Source: Aureimonas altamirensis (GTDB lineage Bacteria; Pseudomonadota; Alphaproteobacteria; Rhizobiales; Rhizobiaceae). From it: a stretch of DNA of 64,000 nt. Positions 25,842 to 34,047 of this stretch are shown here, piece after piece; within the stretch, counting starts at the first letter, position 1; the number at the start of each line of letters is the position of its first letter. The stretch is from positions 124,001 to 188,000 of the forward strand of contig NZ_JAMQCO010000002.1 of the NCBI RefSeq assembly GCF_023702225.1, written 5' to 3'. Both the position numbers and the translations under genes were made by a program. Under the pieces are notes generated by a model. That model saw nothing but the letters and a program-made list of their open reading frames with translations, was not told the DNA's origin and made no database searches.

Positions 25842-26947
25842 CGTCCAGCCTCCGCAGATGCGGTGCGGCGGGGCACCAGCCGGCCGGACAGGGTTTCGGA
25901 GGCCAGCATGGCGATGAACAGGATGCCCTGCAGCACCAGCATGGTGGCATCGGGCAGCTCCATTCGGCGCTGCACCAGCCCGCCGGCGGCGTCGATACCG
26001 CCGATCAGGATGGCCATGGGAATGATGGCAAGGGGGTTCTGCCGCGCCAGGAAGGCGACCAGAATGCCGGTATAGCCATATCCGGCGATCAGCGCCGCAT
26101 TAGCGTTGCCATGGATGGCCGCCACGTCGACCATGCCGGCGATACCGGCTGCCGCGCCGCCGGCCAGGCAGAACAGAACGACAAGCCGGCCGACGGGAAG
26201 GCCCTGTACGGCGGCGGCGCGCGGGTTGCCGCCCGCGATCCGTGCCGCGAAACCGAAACTCGTTCGCCCGATCACGAATGCCGCGACGAGGCAGGCGAGA
26301 ACGCCCACGACGAATCCCCAATGCACGTCCAGCCCCGGCATCGCTCCGATGCGGAACTCTGCCGGCAAAGGCAGGGTGGACGGCTTGTTGAGACTTGCTG
26401 GGTCGCGGAGTGGGCCCTCCACCATGTGGTTGAACAGCGCGATCGCGATGTAGGCGAAAAGCAGGCTGGCGATCGTTTCGTTGACGCCGCGCCGCACGCG
26501 CAACAATCCGACGGTGCCGATCCAGGCGCCGCCTGCAAGTGCTCCGGCCCCGGCCATCAGGCCGATTGCCGGCACGGCAGGCATCCCCGCCAGGGCTGCC
26601 CCGGCCGCCGCGGCGGCAAGCCCGCCCAGGACGAAAGCCCCCTCACCGCCGATGACGATCAGGCCGAGTTGTGCCGGCAGCGCCACGCACAGCGCCGTCA
26701 GCAGCAACGGCGCGGCACGTTGCAGCGTGTTGGAGATGGAAAACTGTGTACCGAAACCGCCACGCCAGACCAGCTGGTAGAATTCCATCGGCGATTTGCC
26801 GAAGACCAGCAGGAACAGGCCGAACAGAAGAAAGCCGGCCAGGATGGCCAGCAGAGGCAGCAGAACTGCCTCGACCTGCCCGGCCTGTCGCTCCGGCAAG
26901 GCGAAGACTCCCCCACCGGCGGTTGCGCTCTGCGTGACGCTCGTCAT
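25838..26947 (-). CDS. BMP-type ABC transporter permease 1 (YufP-like)
   Basis: A 369-residue permease with a short cytoplasmic N-terminus, about ten hydrophobic stretches and RGVNETIASLLFAYIA, GYGYTGILVAFLARQNPLA, both typical of the larger permease of nucleoside-type importers. It lies 16 bases downstream of the binding-protein stop and overlaps the next permease by 4 bases. Confidence 0.9.
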   Translation of the reverse strand: MTSVTQSATAGGGVFALPERQAGQVEAVLLPLLAILAGFLLFGLFLLVFGKSPMEFYQLVWRGGFGTQFSISNTLQRAAPLLLTALCVALPAQLGLIVIGGEGAFVLGGLAAAAAGAALAGMPAVPAIGLMAGAGALAGGAWIGTVGLLRVRRGVNETIASLLFAYIAIALFNHMVEGPLRDPASLNKPSTLPLPAEFRIGAMPGLDVHWGFVVGVLACLVAAFVIGRTSFGFAARIAGGNPRAAAVQGLPVGRLVVLFCLAGGAAAGIAGMVDVAAIHGNANAALIAGYGYTGILVAFLARQNPLAIIPMAILIGGIDAAGGLVQRRMELPDATMLVLQGILFIAMLASETLSGRLVPRRTASAEAGR

Positions 26948-26963
26948 CGCCTTGCCCTTCGCG

Positions 26964-28076
26964 TCAGGAGGTCGAGCCGACGACGCCTTCGACCAGATAG
27001 TCCATGCTTTCCAGCTCGATCGCCGTTTCGGGATACTCCGTGCCCGCAGCGACGATCTCGTTGCCGCGATTGTCTTTCAGCGGACCCTTGATGATGGCGT
27101 AGCCGCCCTTCATCATGTCGTCGCGCACGGCGTCGGCCTGGCGCCGCGCCGCATCCCCCACCATCGCGCCGTAGGGGCTGGACTTGACGAAGCCTTCGGC
27201 AAGGCCGCCGCGCACGAAATTGGGCAACGGCTCTCCTGCCACGGCCTTTTCCACGAAGGACCGGTAGACGTTGGCCCAGTTCCACTCCGCGCCCGTCAGG
27301 TAATGTTCGGGCGCCAGCGCCGCCTGGCTCGTGTGGTAGCCGCAGACGAACACGCCGCGCGAGGCGGCGGCCTGCGTCAGCACCTTCGGTCCATCGACAT
27401 GGCAGGTGACGACGTCCACGCCCTGGTCGGCCAGCGCGTTGACGGCCTCGGCCTCCTTGACGGGCATCGACCAGTCGCCGGTGAAGATCACCTGCGTCTG
27501 GATCGAGGGGTCGACGCTGCGCGCGCCCAGCGTGAACGAATTGATGTTCAGCAGCACCTGGGGAATTGGCTTGGCGGCGATGAAGCCGAGCTTCTTCGAT
27601 TTCGTCTGGTGTCCCGCGACGATGCCGGACAGATACTGCGCCATGCCGATATAGCCGAAATACGATCCGGCATTCTTCGGATCGCTCTCGCTCCACAGGC
27701 CGCCGCAATGGCGGAACTGGACGTCCGGGTTGGATTCCGCCGCCTGCAGCACGAAAGGCTTGTAGTAGCCGAACGAGGTGGGAAACAGGAGTTGCGCACC
27801 GTCCAGCTCTATCATCGACTGCATCGAGCGCACGACGGCATCGCTTTCAGGTACGTTCTCTTCCTCCAGAACCGTCACGCCGGCGATGTCCTTGACCGCG
27901 GCGGCGCCCTCGGCATGCGCCTGATTGTAGCCGAAGTCGTCGCGCGGCCCGACATAGAGGAAGCCGACCGTCATATCGGCGGCGAAGGCCGGCGTCAGCC
28001 GACCGAGCGCGGGCATAAGGGCCATCGAGCCGGCGGCGGTCAAAAGGCGGCGGCGATTGATGAGAAAGGACGACAT
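26964..28076 (-). CDS. BMP-family periplasmic binding protein (ureide/nucleoside-type importer)
   Basis: A 370-residue binding protein of the Bmp (PnrA-like) family with VGFLYVGPRDDFGYNQAHAEG and VTCHVDGPKVLTQAAASRGVFVCGYH. The N-terminus INRRRLLTAAGSMALMPAL looks like a twin-arginine signal, unusual for binding proteins but common in rhizobial BMP homologues. ATG 28076 has GGAGA about 6 bases ahead; the extra upstream codons have none. It is the first gene of the ten-gene biuret operon. Biuret, or a related ureide, is the likely ligand by context only. Confidence 0.9.
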   Translation of the reverse strand: MSSFLINRRRLLTAAGSMALMPALGRLTPAFAADMTVGFLYVGPRDDFGYNQAHAEGAAAVKDIAGVTVLEEENVPESDAVVRSMQSMIELDGAQLLFPTSFGYYKPFVLQAAESNPDVQFRHCGGLWSESDPKNAGSYFGYIGMAQYLSGIVAGHQTKSKKLGFIAAKPIPQVLLNINSFTLGARSVDPSIQTQVIFTGDWSMPVKEAEAVNALADQGVDVVTCHVDGPKVLTQAAASRGVFVCGYHTSQAALAPEHYLTGAEWNWANVYRSFVEKAVAGEPLPNFVRGGLAEGFVKSSPYGAMVGDAARRQADAVRDDMMKGGYAIIKGPLKDNRGNEIVAAGTEYPETAIELESMDYLVEGVVGSTS

Positions 28077-28110
28077 TTGGCTCTCCGGCAGTGTTGCGAT
28101 CTCTCGCCGG

Positions 28111-28216
28111 GATTGCATGCAATGCGTGTGCCAAAAGCGCCCCTTCATAGATTACAATGATTTAGCCGAACTCCTTTCAGCCAAGCCGATTGCATAATGC
28201 CTATATTTTATGCATA
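28111..28216. promoter_or_regulatory. Repeated GATTGCAT operator-like motifs upstream of the biuret operon
   Basis: GATTGCATGCAATGC (28111-28125, with the perfect 12-base palindrome ATTGCATGCAAT) and GATTGCATAATGC (28188-28200) share the same half-site. The second is part of an inverted repeat TGCATAA (28191-28197) ... TTATGCA (28208-28214) that continues into the palindrome TATGCATA. This AT-rich region, 35 to 140 bases upstream of the binding-protein gene, is the best candidate for the promoter and binding sites of the GntR regulator encoded at the operon end. Confidence 0.5.
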
Positions 28217-28259
28217 CGGTTGAAAACAGAGCGGAGTCGCGAAGCTTTTTTCCGCCCGG

Positions 28260-28375
28260 TCAGGACTTCTTCAGAACGTCCTGCCATTCCGGATGACGGG
28301 CGATCCTGCCCGGCTGTAGGTCATTTCCGCCTCGGAGCCATCGACCACGAGGACGTATCGGCCCTTGGAAGGTCC
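28260..28375 (-). pseudogene. Remnant of a GNAT-family N-acetyltransferase with internal deletion
   Basis: On the minus strand 28375-28304 reads PSKGRYVLVVDGSEAEMTY then SRAG, the opening beta-strands of the small YidJ-like acetyltransferases. In another frame, 28298-28260 reads RHPEWQDVLKKS and a stop, which is the usual C-terminus of the same proteins. The middle of roughly 45 residues, including the acetyl-CoA loop (RGxG), is missing, and no start codon is seen. The two ends therefore look joined by an out-of-frame deletion. It lies in the intergenic space between the biuret operon and the YcaC-like gene. Confidence 0.7.
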
Positions 28376-28529
28376 GCAAGTCCTCGATATCCAAGTTCGC
28401 GTTCCTTGTTCCGCGACACAGCTACCTGCCGTTCTACGCTACCGTAGCGCGAAATGCGATGACACTGTTCGCAGGCTTCGAGGGTGCCGGACCGGCTCCC
28501 GGACGAAACCACCAGTAGAAAGTGTATCG
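28376..28529. other. Leader region of the YcaC-like gene
   Basis: No gene is visible here. There is one perfect inverted repeat, CGCTAC-C-GTAGCG (28437-28449), about 80 bases upstream of the plus-strand hydrolase start, which could be an operator. No promoter could be fixed with confidence. Confidence 0.35.
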
Positions 28530-29183
28530 ATGACCATTCGCAATGGCCTGGCCTCGCTTCTCCGCCCGGACGATTCCGTCCTCGTTATGATCGATCATCA
28601 GCCCTATCAGCTCGCCAACCTGAATAGTCATGAACCGCAGATGGTCATCAACAACGCGACGGGGCTGGCCAAGGCGGCCAGGGCGTTCGACGTACCGACC
28701 ATCCTGACGAGCGTGATCGCCAAGCAGGGCGGCATGATCTTCCCGCAGATCACCGACGTGTTCCCCGATCAGGAGGTGATCGACCGGACATTCATCAATA
28801 CGTGGGAGGACGACATCGTCGTCGATGCGGTCAAGGCGACCGGGCGCAAGCAACTGGTCATCGCCGGGCTCTGGACGGAAGTCTGCGTCGCGATGCCGAC
28901 CATCCAGGCGCTCGGCGAAGGCTGGGACGTGACCGTCGTCACCGATGCGTGCGGATCCGTTTCGCCGGAGGCGCATTCCGTTGCGATCCAGCGCATGGTC
29001 GCCGCCGGAGCCAATGTCATCACCTGGCTGGCGGTCGCGTCGGAATGGCAGCGCGATTGGGCGCGGACGGAGCGCCTGCCGGCCCTTATCGAGGTCATGA
29101 AGCAGCATGCCGGCGCCAGCGGCATCGCCTATCTCTGGGAGCAGCAGCTTCTGGCCACGCCGCCGCACCAGGGCGTGCGCTGA
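28530..29183 (+). CDS. YcaC-like isochorismatase-family hydrolase
   Basis: A 217-residue cysteine hydrolase of the YcaC branch: VLVMIDHQPYQLANLNSH at the N-terminus (Asp of the triad), TSVIAKQGG, and AGLWTEVCVAMPTIQALGEGWDV with the nucleophile Cys. Its substrate is not known for the family. I start at ATG 28530, which gives the family N-terminus; the frame is open further upstream but lacks homology-like sequence. It is transcribed away from the biuret operon and is the third isochorismatase-fold gene within 8 kb. Confidence 0.85.
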   Translation: MTIRNGLASLLRPDDSVLVMIDHQPYQLANLNSHEPQMVINNATGLAKAARAFDVPTILTSVIAKQGGMIFPQITDVFPDQEVIDRTFINTWEDDIVVDAVKATGRKQLVIAGLWTEVCVAMPTIQALGEGWDVTVVTDACGSVSPEAHSVAIQRMVAAGANVITWLAVASEWQRDWARTERLPALIEVMKQHAGASGIAYLWEQQLLATPPHQGVR

Positions 29184-29193
29184 TACGGCGCGG

Positions 29194-29224
29194 GCCGGGC
29201 CGAAGCTCTGAGCCGGCCCGGCCG
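29194..29224. terminator. Candidate bidirectional terminator between convergent genes
   Basis: GGCCGGGCC (29194-29202) pairs perfectly with GGCCCGGCC (29216-29224) across a 13-base loop. It lies between the stops of the YcaC-like gene and the convergent lyase gene. Only short T-rich tracts follow on either side. Confidence 0.55.
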
Positions 29225-29235
29225 CTTTGCAGCCG

Positions 29236-30759
29236 CTACTGCGTCAACAGGGCCTGAAAGTCCGTATCGAGTTTGCGGAGAGCGCCGTCTATATGCGCCC
29301 TCTGCTCCGAAATCCAGCTTTCCTGCCGATCGAGCCGCGCGGTCGCCTCGTCCAGCATGCGCTTCATTTCCGCCGGCTGCGGGCCGCCGGACGTCGCCCT
29401 GCCTCGCACGATGGCCACCGGGTCGAGCGCGGCGCGGAACTCGGCCTCGCTCAAGGGCAGATCCTGCGGGAAATCGGTGTCCGCAACTGTTTCCGCGTAG
29501 ATTTCCCTTGCCTTATCGTAGGGAAAGTCGAGGGGCCCGATCCCTTCCGCCCTGGCATATGTGACGATCTCGGAGGCCACGTGATGGCCTTCGCGGAACG
29601 GCAGGCCATGATCGCGCATCAGGATATCGGCGATCTCCTGGGAGGCGGTCCAGTCTCCGTTCAGCTCTTCAAGCGCCCGCTCCGGGCTGATCACCAATGC
29701 CTTCAGGACCTTGTCGAGATCGGCGAGCGTTTCGATGCCGGCATCGACCATCTCGGAATTGGCATCCACGTCCTTTGGGTCGGGCATGCCGGGCGTGATG
29801 TTGTGAGCCTGGATCACCGGGCCGAGGGCCAGCGTGATGGCCGTCGATGCCTGGCTGCGCGTGTTGTTGAGAAGACCGGGATTGCGCTTCTGCGGCATGG
29901 CCGACGATACATAGGTGTTGCCGCCGCCCTCCTGCAGCAGGATCCATGGCCGCGTCTGCGCATATTGCGTCATGACGTCTTCCACGAAGTTTCCGCTGTG
30001 CAGCGCGATTGCCGTCACGATGGAGCCGATCTCGACCGGCTGGTCCATGGAGGCGATCTGCGAGGCGTCGTAGGCATTGTCCACCACGCCGGCAAAGCCG
30101 AGATAATCGGCCATCCGCTGCCGGTTCAGCGGCCAGCCCGTTCCGTTCAAGACCGTCGTGCCCATTGCCGAGCGGTCCACCCGTGCATAGGCCTCGCGAA
30201 TCCTGTCCGCATCGCGTGCGAAGCCTGCGGCATGCCCCAACAGGTAATGGCCGTAGCTGTTGGGCTGCGCCGCAACGCCGTTGGTGTAATTCGGGACGAT
30301 GGTGTCGGCATGCGTGGCGGCAAGGTCCACGAGGGTACGGGACGTGGTGTTGAGTTGCGCGGCAAGCCCGAGCAGCCTGTCGCGCAGGATGGCCGCCCGA
30401 TAGGTTGCGTGCATGTCCTGGCTGGAGCGGCCCGCATGCAGCAGCGTCACTTCCACCCCACCGGCGTCGATGAGAAGGGGCTCGAAGGTGATGACGGTGG
30501 ACGGGCGTTTCGCCCCCGGTTCACCCCCGGCCTTGATGACGCTGTCGATCGCCTTGGCGATCGTGGGCGTCTTCGCCTTGTCGAGCAAGCCTTCGTCGGT
30601 GTTGATGATGGCCGTCGCCTTGTTGATTTCTCCCAGCCAGAAGAACTCGTCGCGCACGGCATCCTGTGCCGAGGCGGCGCCGCACACAAGCGTTGCAAGC
30701 GCCGTGGCGCGGCCGAGCGCATAAAGGGGCCTCAAGCCCCCGTCCCAGACTCCGATCAT
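29236..30759 (-). CDS. Exported argininosuccinate lyase-like protein (fumarase/aspartase superfamily)
   Basis: A 507-residue member of the fumarase/aspartase/argininosuccinate lyase superfamily, recognised by SSAMPQKRNP (residues 285-294), which holds the catalytic Ser loop, and by HAGRSSQDMHAT (108-119). Two things are odd. First, it starts with a signal peptide (about residues 1-31, ending ASA before QDAV) behind a strong GGGAGGA site, so it is probably periplasmic. Second, where lyases have the catalytic His in THLQxAQP, this protein reads YTNGVAAQP with Asn160. It may cleave an extracellular C-N compound by altered chemistry, or be a binding protein. It follows the exonuclease gene by 25 bases. 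Confidence 0.75.
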   Translation of the reverse strand: MIGVWDGGLRPLYALGRATALATLVCGAASAQDAVRDEFFWLGEINKATAIINTDEGLLDKAKTPTIAKAIDSVIKAGGEPGAKRPSTVITFEPLLIDAGGVEVTLLHAGRSSQDMHATYRAAILRDRLLGLAAQLNTTSRTLVDLAATHADTIVPNYTNGVAAQPNSYGHYLLGHAAGFARDADRIREAYARVDRSAMGTTVLNGTGWPLNRQRMADYLGFAGVVDNAYDASQIASMDQPVEIGSIVTAIALHSGNFVEDVMTQYAQTRPWILLQEGGGNTYVSSAMPQKRNPGLLNNTRSQASTAITLALGPVIQAHNITPGMPDPKDVDANSEMVDAGIETLADLDKVLKALVISPERALEELNGDWTASQEIADILMRDHGLPFREGHHVASEIVTYARAEGIGPLDFPYDKAREIYAETVADTDFPQDLPLSEAEFRAALDPVAIVRGRATSGGPQPAEMKRMLDEATARLDRQESWISEQRAHIDGALRKLDTDFQALLTQ

Positions 30760-30784
30760 GAACTTCCTCCCGTGATGCCGCGAT

Positions 30785-31693
30785 TCAGGCGGCCTTGAAC
30801 CTGTCCAGCGCCGTCAGGGTGACGGTTACCGGGTCGGCTTCCTCGCGTCGGTAGATTTCCCGGCGCAGAAACGTCAGCTCGGAATCGTAAGCCGCCTCGT
30901 CGACCTCGACCCACCAGCATTTCGGCCGGCCGTCGCTGCCATCGGACCAGCGATAGCCGCGCCGTTTCAGGACGTCCTTCAGGTCGAAGGGCGTATGCTC
31001 GGCATAGATGCGCCGGCGGGTCCGGCCGCTCGATTCCAGGAGATGGGCGAAGGCGCTGCGCCCATCGGCCCCGGCGGGGCGCGCCAGCACTTCCAGAAGC
31101 GCATGGCAATCATCCACCGCGCGGTGGCCATCGTGGAACAAGCCGCACTGCGACAGAAGATAGGACAGCTTGCTGCCTTCGAAACCGAGTTCCCGCCAGG
31201 CGATCTCGGCGTGCGAACAGGCCCACGCCTTGACCTCGAAGCAGGCCGACAGCGCTTCGCAGAAACGCCGGTCGAAGGCGGCGTTATGCGCGATGACGAG
31301 GTCTGCGGGCTCGGCCAGCCGCTCGAGCCCGGCCAGGTCGATGTGCCGGCCCGCCACCATGGCGTCGGTGATGCCCGTCAGACGGGTGATCTCGGGCGGG
31401 ATCGGAACCGAGGGTTGCTGCAGCCCACCGAACACGCCGACGACATCGCCGATCGTACCATCGTCGTCATAAGTGAAGGCGACGGCCCCGACCTCGATCA
31501 CCTCGTCGATGCCGTGCCGAAGGCCGGTGGTCTCGGTATCGATCAGCAGCGCGACATGCGGCAAGGGGCTGTCGTGCCGTGCCACGACGGGGCGCGGCAC
31601 GAGCTTGCGCAGGATGCGGAAGCGGCCGGTCGCCTCCAGCCGGTGCGCCATGCGCTCCTCTTCGTCGAAGCTGAACAGATCGAGTTGGCCCAT
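30785..31693 (-). CDS. DEDDh-family 3'-5' exonuclease (DnaQ-like)
   Basis: A 302-residue exonuclease similar to the epsilon subunit of DNA polymerase III. The DEDDh residues are visible: D52 and E54 in LIDTETTGL, the Asp in AHNAAFDRRF, and the late His/Asp in DGHRAVDDCHAL. The C-terminal part (about 225-302) is outside the catalytic domain and contains RRGYRWSDGSDGRPKCWWVEV, a stretch seen in stand-alone proteins of this kind. Its role is probably DNA or RNA trimming in repair. It lies 52 bases downstream of btuB with no obvious functional link. Confidence 0.85.
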   Translation of the reverse strand: MGQLDLFSFDEEERMAHRLEATGRFRILRKLVPRPVVARHDSPLPHVALLIDTETTGLRHGIDEVIEVGAVAFTYDDDGTIGDVVGVFGGLQQPSVPIPPEITRLTGITDAMVAGRHIDLAGLERLAEPADLVIAHNAAFDRRFCEALSACFEVKAWACSHAEIAWRELGFEGSKLSYLLSQCGLFHDGHRAVDDCHALLEVLARPAGADGRSAFAHLLESSGRTRRRIYAEHTPFDLKDVLKRRGYRWSDGSDGRPKCWWVEVDEAAYDSELTFLRREIYRREEADPVTVTLTALDRFKAA

Positions 31694-31745
31694 GCGAAAT
31701 TCCTGCGTGCGTCAGGCAATCAACTACCCGCATGGATGGCCCGCG

Positions 31746-33680
31746 TCAAAAGCCGAGCTTCACTCCGGCGATGGCCACACGCCCCATGCCGCCATAGCCG
31801 TAGACGTCCTCGTAGCGCTCGTCGAACAGGTTTTCGACGCGGGCAAAGGCTTCGGCATGCTCGTTGAAGCGATACGATCCGGCGAGGTTTACCAGCGTAT
31901 AGGAGTCGAGCTCGACGCGCGTCTGGTTGTAGAAGGCATCGAAGGCGATGTCCTGCTGGCCGCCGGTATGGACGATGCCGAGGTTGAGCGCGGCCGCGCC
32001 GTCCAGGAAACTGTAGCCTATGTCGAGGCTCGCCACGTTTTCGGGTCGGCGGGCCAGCTTGACGCCGTTCGCGTCCTCGCCGTCGAGAAAGGTGTAGGCC
32101 GCGCGCAGGGTCAGCCCGTCCAGAAGATAGGCCGTCAGGCCCAGTTCGACGCCGTGGATCTTGGACGTGCCGGAAAGGTTGATGGACGTGTTGCCCGCAC
32201 CCTGGATCAGGTCGGTGATGCGCTGGTCGAAATAGGTCGCCTCCAAGGACAGGGCATCGTCCAGGATCCACTGGTCCACGCCGATATCCCAGCCCTTCGC
32301 CTGTTCCGGCTTCAGCGCGGGGTTGCCGCGATAGGTGCCGTCATAGCCGAACAATTCGAACAGGGTGGGATTCTTGATTCCGGTGCCGTAGGAGCCGCGC
32401 AGTTTCGTGCCGGTTTGCGACAGGTCGTAGGCCGCGGTGCCCCGCCATGTGGTGGAGTCGGCGAAACGCTCGTTCAAGTCGTGGCGGACCGCCCCCGTCA
32501 GGAAGAGTGCGTCCGCAATGCCGAGCTGATACTGGCCGACCAGCCCCGTTTGTCCGGCGGAGCGGTCGAAGCTGGAATACTCCCCCTTCACATCGGCGGA
32601 TTCTTCCTCGTGTTCGGCAAGGAAGGTCAGCGTATGGGCCAGCCGGGCGGCTTCCTGCGTCAGGAAGACGTTCGATTGATAATCCACCTTGGTCCGGTCG
32701 CCGACATAGGTGTCGGTGCGTGCACCGTCGGTGAAATAGCGCAGCGTCGTATGGCTGCGGCTGATGCCGGCGATATGCTGCCAGCGGCCGTCCAGCGTAT
32801 CCAGCCGCGCCTGCGCGCGTCCGTACATCTGGCGGCCGCGTGTCGCGGCGTCCGCATCGGCGGGCAACCCGTCGGAAAAGCCGTCCGCGTCCGCGCGATA
32901 GTCCGTGACGCGGCCCACCATGTCCAACCGTAGATCCTGCGTTGCGTCGACGCCGAATTTGGCGAATCCCGTGACGTTGTCATAACCGTCGGCCTCCGGA
33001 TTGCCCCGCCACTCGGAGGCGCTCGAGAAGCCATCGGTGCGGTAGCCGCCAAGGCTGCCGAAAAAATCGGCGTTGCCGGAGACGCCGCCCGCCGACAGGA
33101 CGCCGCTGGCCGTGCCCTTGCTGCCGCCCTCCAACCGCGCCGTGGCGAACGGCTTGCCCTCTCCCTTGCGGGTCACGATGTTGACGACGCCGCCCATGGC
33201 GTCGGACCCGTAGAGCGCGCTTTGCGGACCGCGCAGCACCTCGATCCGCTCGACGTCGTCGGCAAGGAGATTGGCGAAGTCGTATTCTCCGCCGGTTGCC
33301 GGATCGTTCACCTCGATGCCGTCGATGAGCACCAGGGTCTGGTTGCCCTCCGCCCCACGCAGCCGAACCTGCGTCAGGCCGCCGACCGTGCCCGTGCGGC
33401 TGAAGCCGACGCCCGGAATGGTCCGCAGCGCGTCGGCGACGAAGCGCACCTGCCGGCGCTCCAGCTCGGCCCGGTCGATGACGGTGACGGCGCTGCCGAC
33501 GGCGCGCGCCGGCGTCGACGTCCGGTTGGCCGTGACGATGACGGGGTCCAGTGCGATTGCCGCCGGCAGAAGGGTTGTCTGTGCCTGGGCGGACGAAATG
33601 GCAAGAAGAGCCGAGCCTGTCAGGCAGGCGGCAAGGCGGATGGACAAGGCAACCTCGTTCAAGATCGTTTCCGGTTGCAT
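31746..33680 (-). CDS. btuB: TonB-dependent vitamin B12 receptor (BtuB-like)
   Basis: A 644-residue outer-membrane receptor. The signal peptide ends near SAQAQ, then a TonB box (DPVIVTA), a plug domain with IPGVGFSRTG and VLIDGIEVNDPA, and a 22-strand barrel ending in GVKLGF with a terminal Phe. A cobalamin riboswitch lies directly upstream on the same strand, so corrinoid uptake is well supported. ATG 33680 is used. A TTG about 33 bases downstream preceded by GAGG would give a shorter, cleaner signal peptide (SIRLAACLTGSALL) and is a real alternative. The inner-membrane partners (btuFCD) and tonB are not in the window. Confidence 0.92.
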   Translation of the reverse strand: MQPETILNEVALSIRLAACLTGSALLAISSAQAQTTLLPAAIALDPVIVTANRTSTPARAVGSAVTVIDRAELERRQVRFVADALRTIPGVGFSRTGTVGGLTQVRLRGAEGNQTLVLIDGIEVNDPATGGEYDFANLLADDVERIEVLRGPQSALYGSDAMGGVVNIVTRKGEGKPFATARLEGGSKGTASGVLSAGGVSGNADFFGSLGGYRTDGFSSASEWRGNPEADGYDNVTGFAKFGVDATQDLRLDMVGRVTDYRADADGFSDGLPADADAATRGRQMYGRAQARLDTLDGRWQHIAGISRSHTTLRYFTDGARTDTYVGDRTKVDYQSNVFLTQEAARLAHTLTFLAEHEEESADVKGEYSSFDRSAGQTGLVGQYQLGIADALFLTGAVRHDLNERFADSTTWRGTAAYDLSQTGTKLRGSYGTGIKNPTLFELFGYDGTYRGNPALKPEQAKGWDIGVDQWILDDALSLEATYFDQRITDLIQGAGNTSINLSGTSKIHGVELGLTAYLLDGLTLRAAYTFLDGEDANGVKLARRPENVASLDIGYSFLDGAAALNLGIVHTGGQQDIAFDAFYNQTRVELDSYTLVNLAGSYRFNEHAEAFARVENLFDERYEDVYGYGGMGRVAIAGVKLGF

Positions 33681-33737
33681 CGAACGAGGACCGGCCCTGT
33701 CGAGGCACCCCGCCCGACATGTTCGCGTGCAACCACG

Positions 33738-33912
33738 GCCGACGGCAGGTCTCCTGGCTCGCGGGTCTTTCCGCCGTGCCGCCTTCCCGGGGCCGTGTGG
33801 CCCCAGTGGCATAATGGCAAGGCAGTCTCCGCCTACAGTTGCGGGGGCAGCCGCAGCATGGCCGGCTGGCGCACTGCGTTCCCTTTGAAGCCCCTTGCGG
33901 GGCACCGTCGCC
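33738..33912 (-). ncRNA. Cobalamin (adenosylcobalamin-type) riboswitch
   Basis: Read on the minus strand, this leader holds the conserved elements in order: GGTGCC, CAAAGGGAA, GCTGCCCCCGCAACTGTA, GCCACTGGG...GGGAAGGC, and the B12 box AGCCAGGAGACCTGCC (33759-33744). It ends about 60 bases before the btuB start. In this family cobalamin binding shuts off expression of the downstream transporter. The divergent plus-strand glycosyltransferase gene starts beyond its 5' end. Confidence 0.95.
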
Positions 33913-34047
33913 GCGGACCATAGACGCGGCATTTCCGCCTCACAAGCACCCACCGGGCGACAGGGATCCGACTTTCCGGTTGTGCTGCAGCAACGCAACT
34001 GTAACAAGGAGGTGAAGGGGCCGGTGCGGTCCGCGCGGAGTGCAAGG

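Noticed and set aside
33741-33900. tRNA-like GC-rich stems downstream of btuB's 5' end
   Set aside because: The conserved B12 box and the CCCCCGCAACTGTA element show that this is a cobalamin riboswitch; no acceptor stem or anticodon loop fits.
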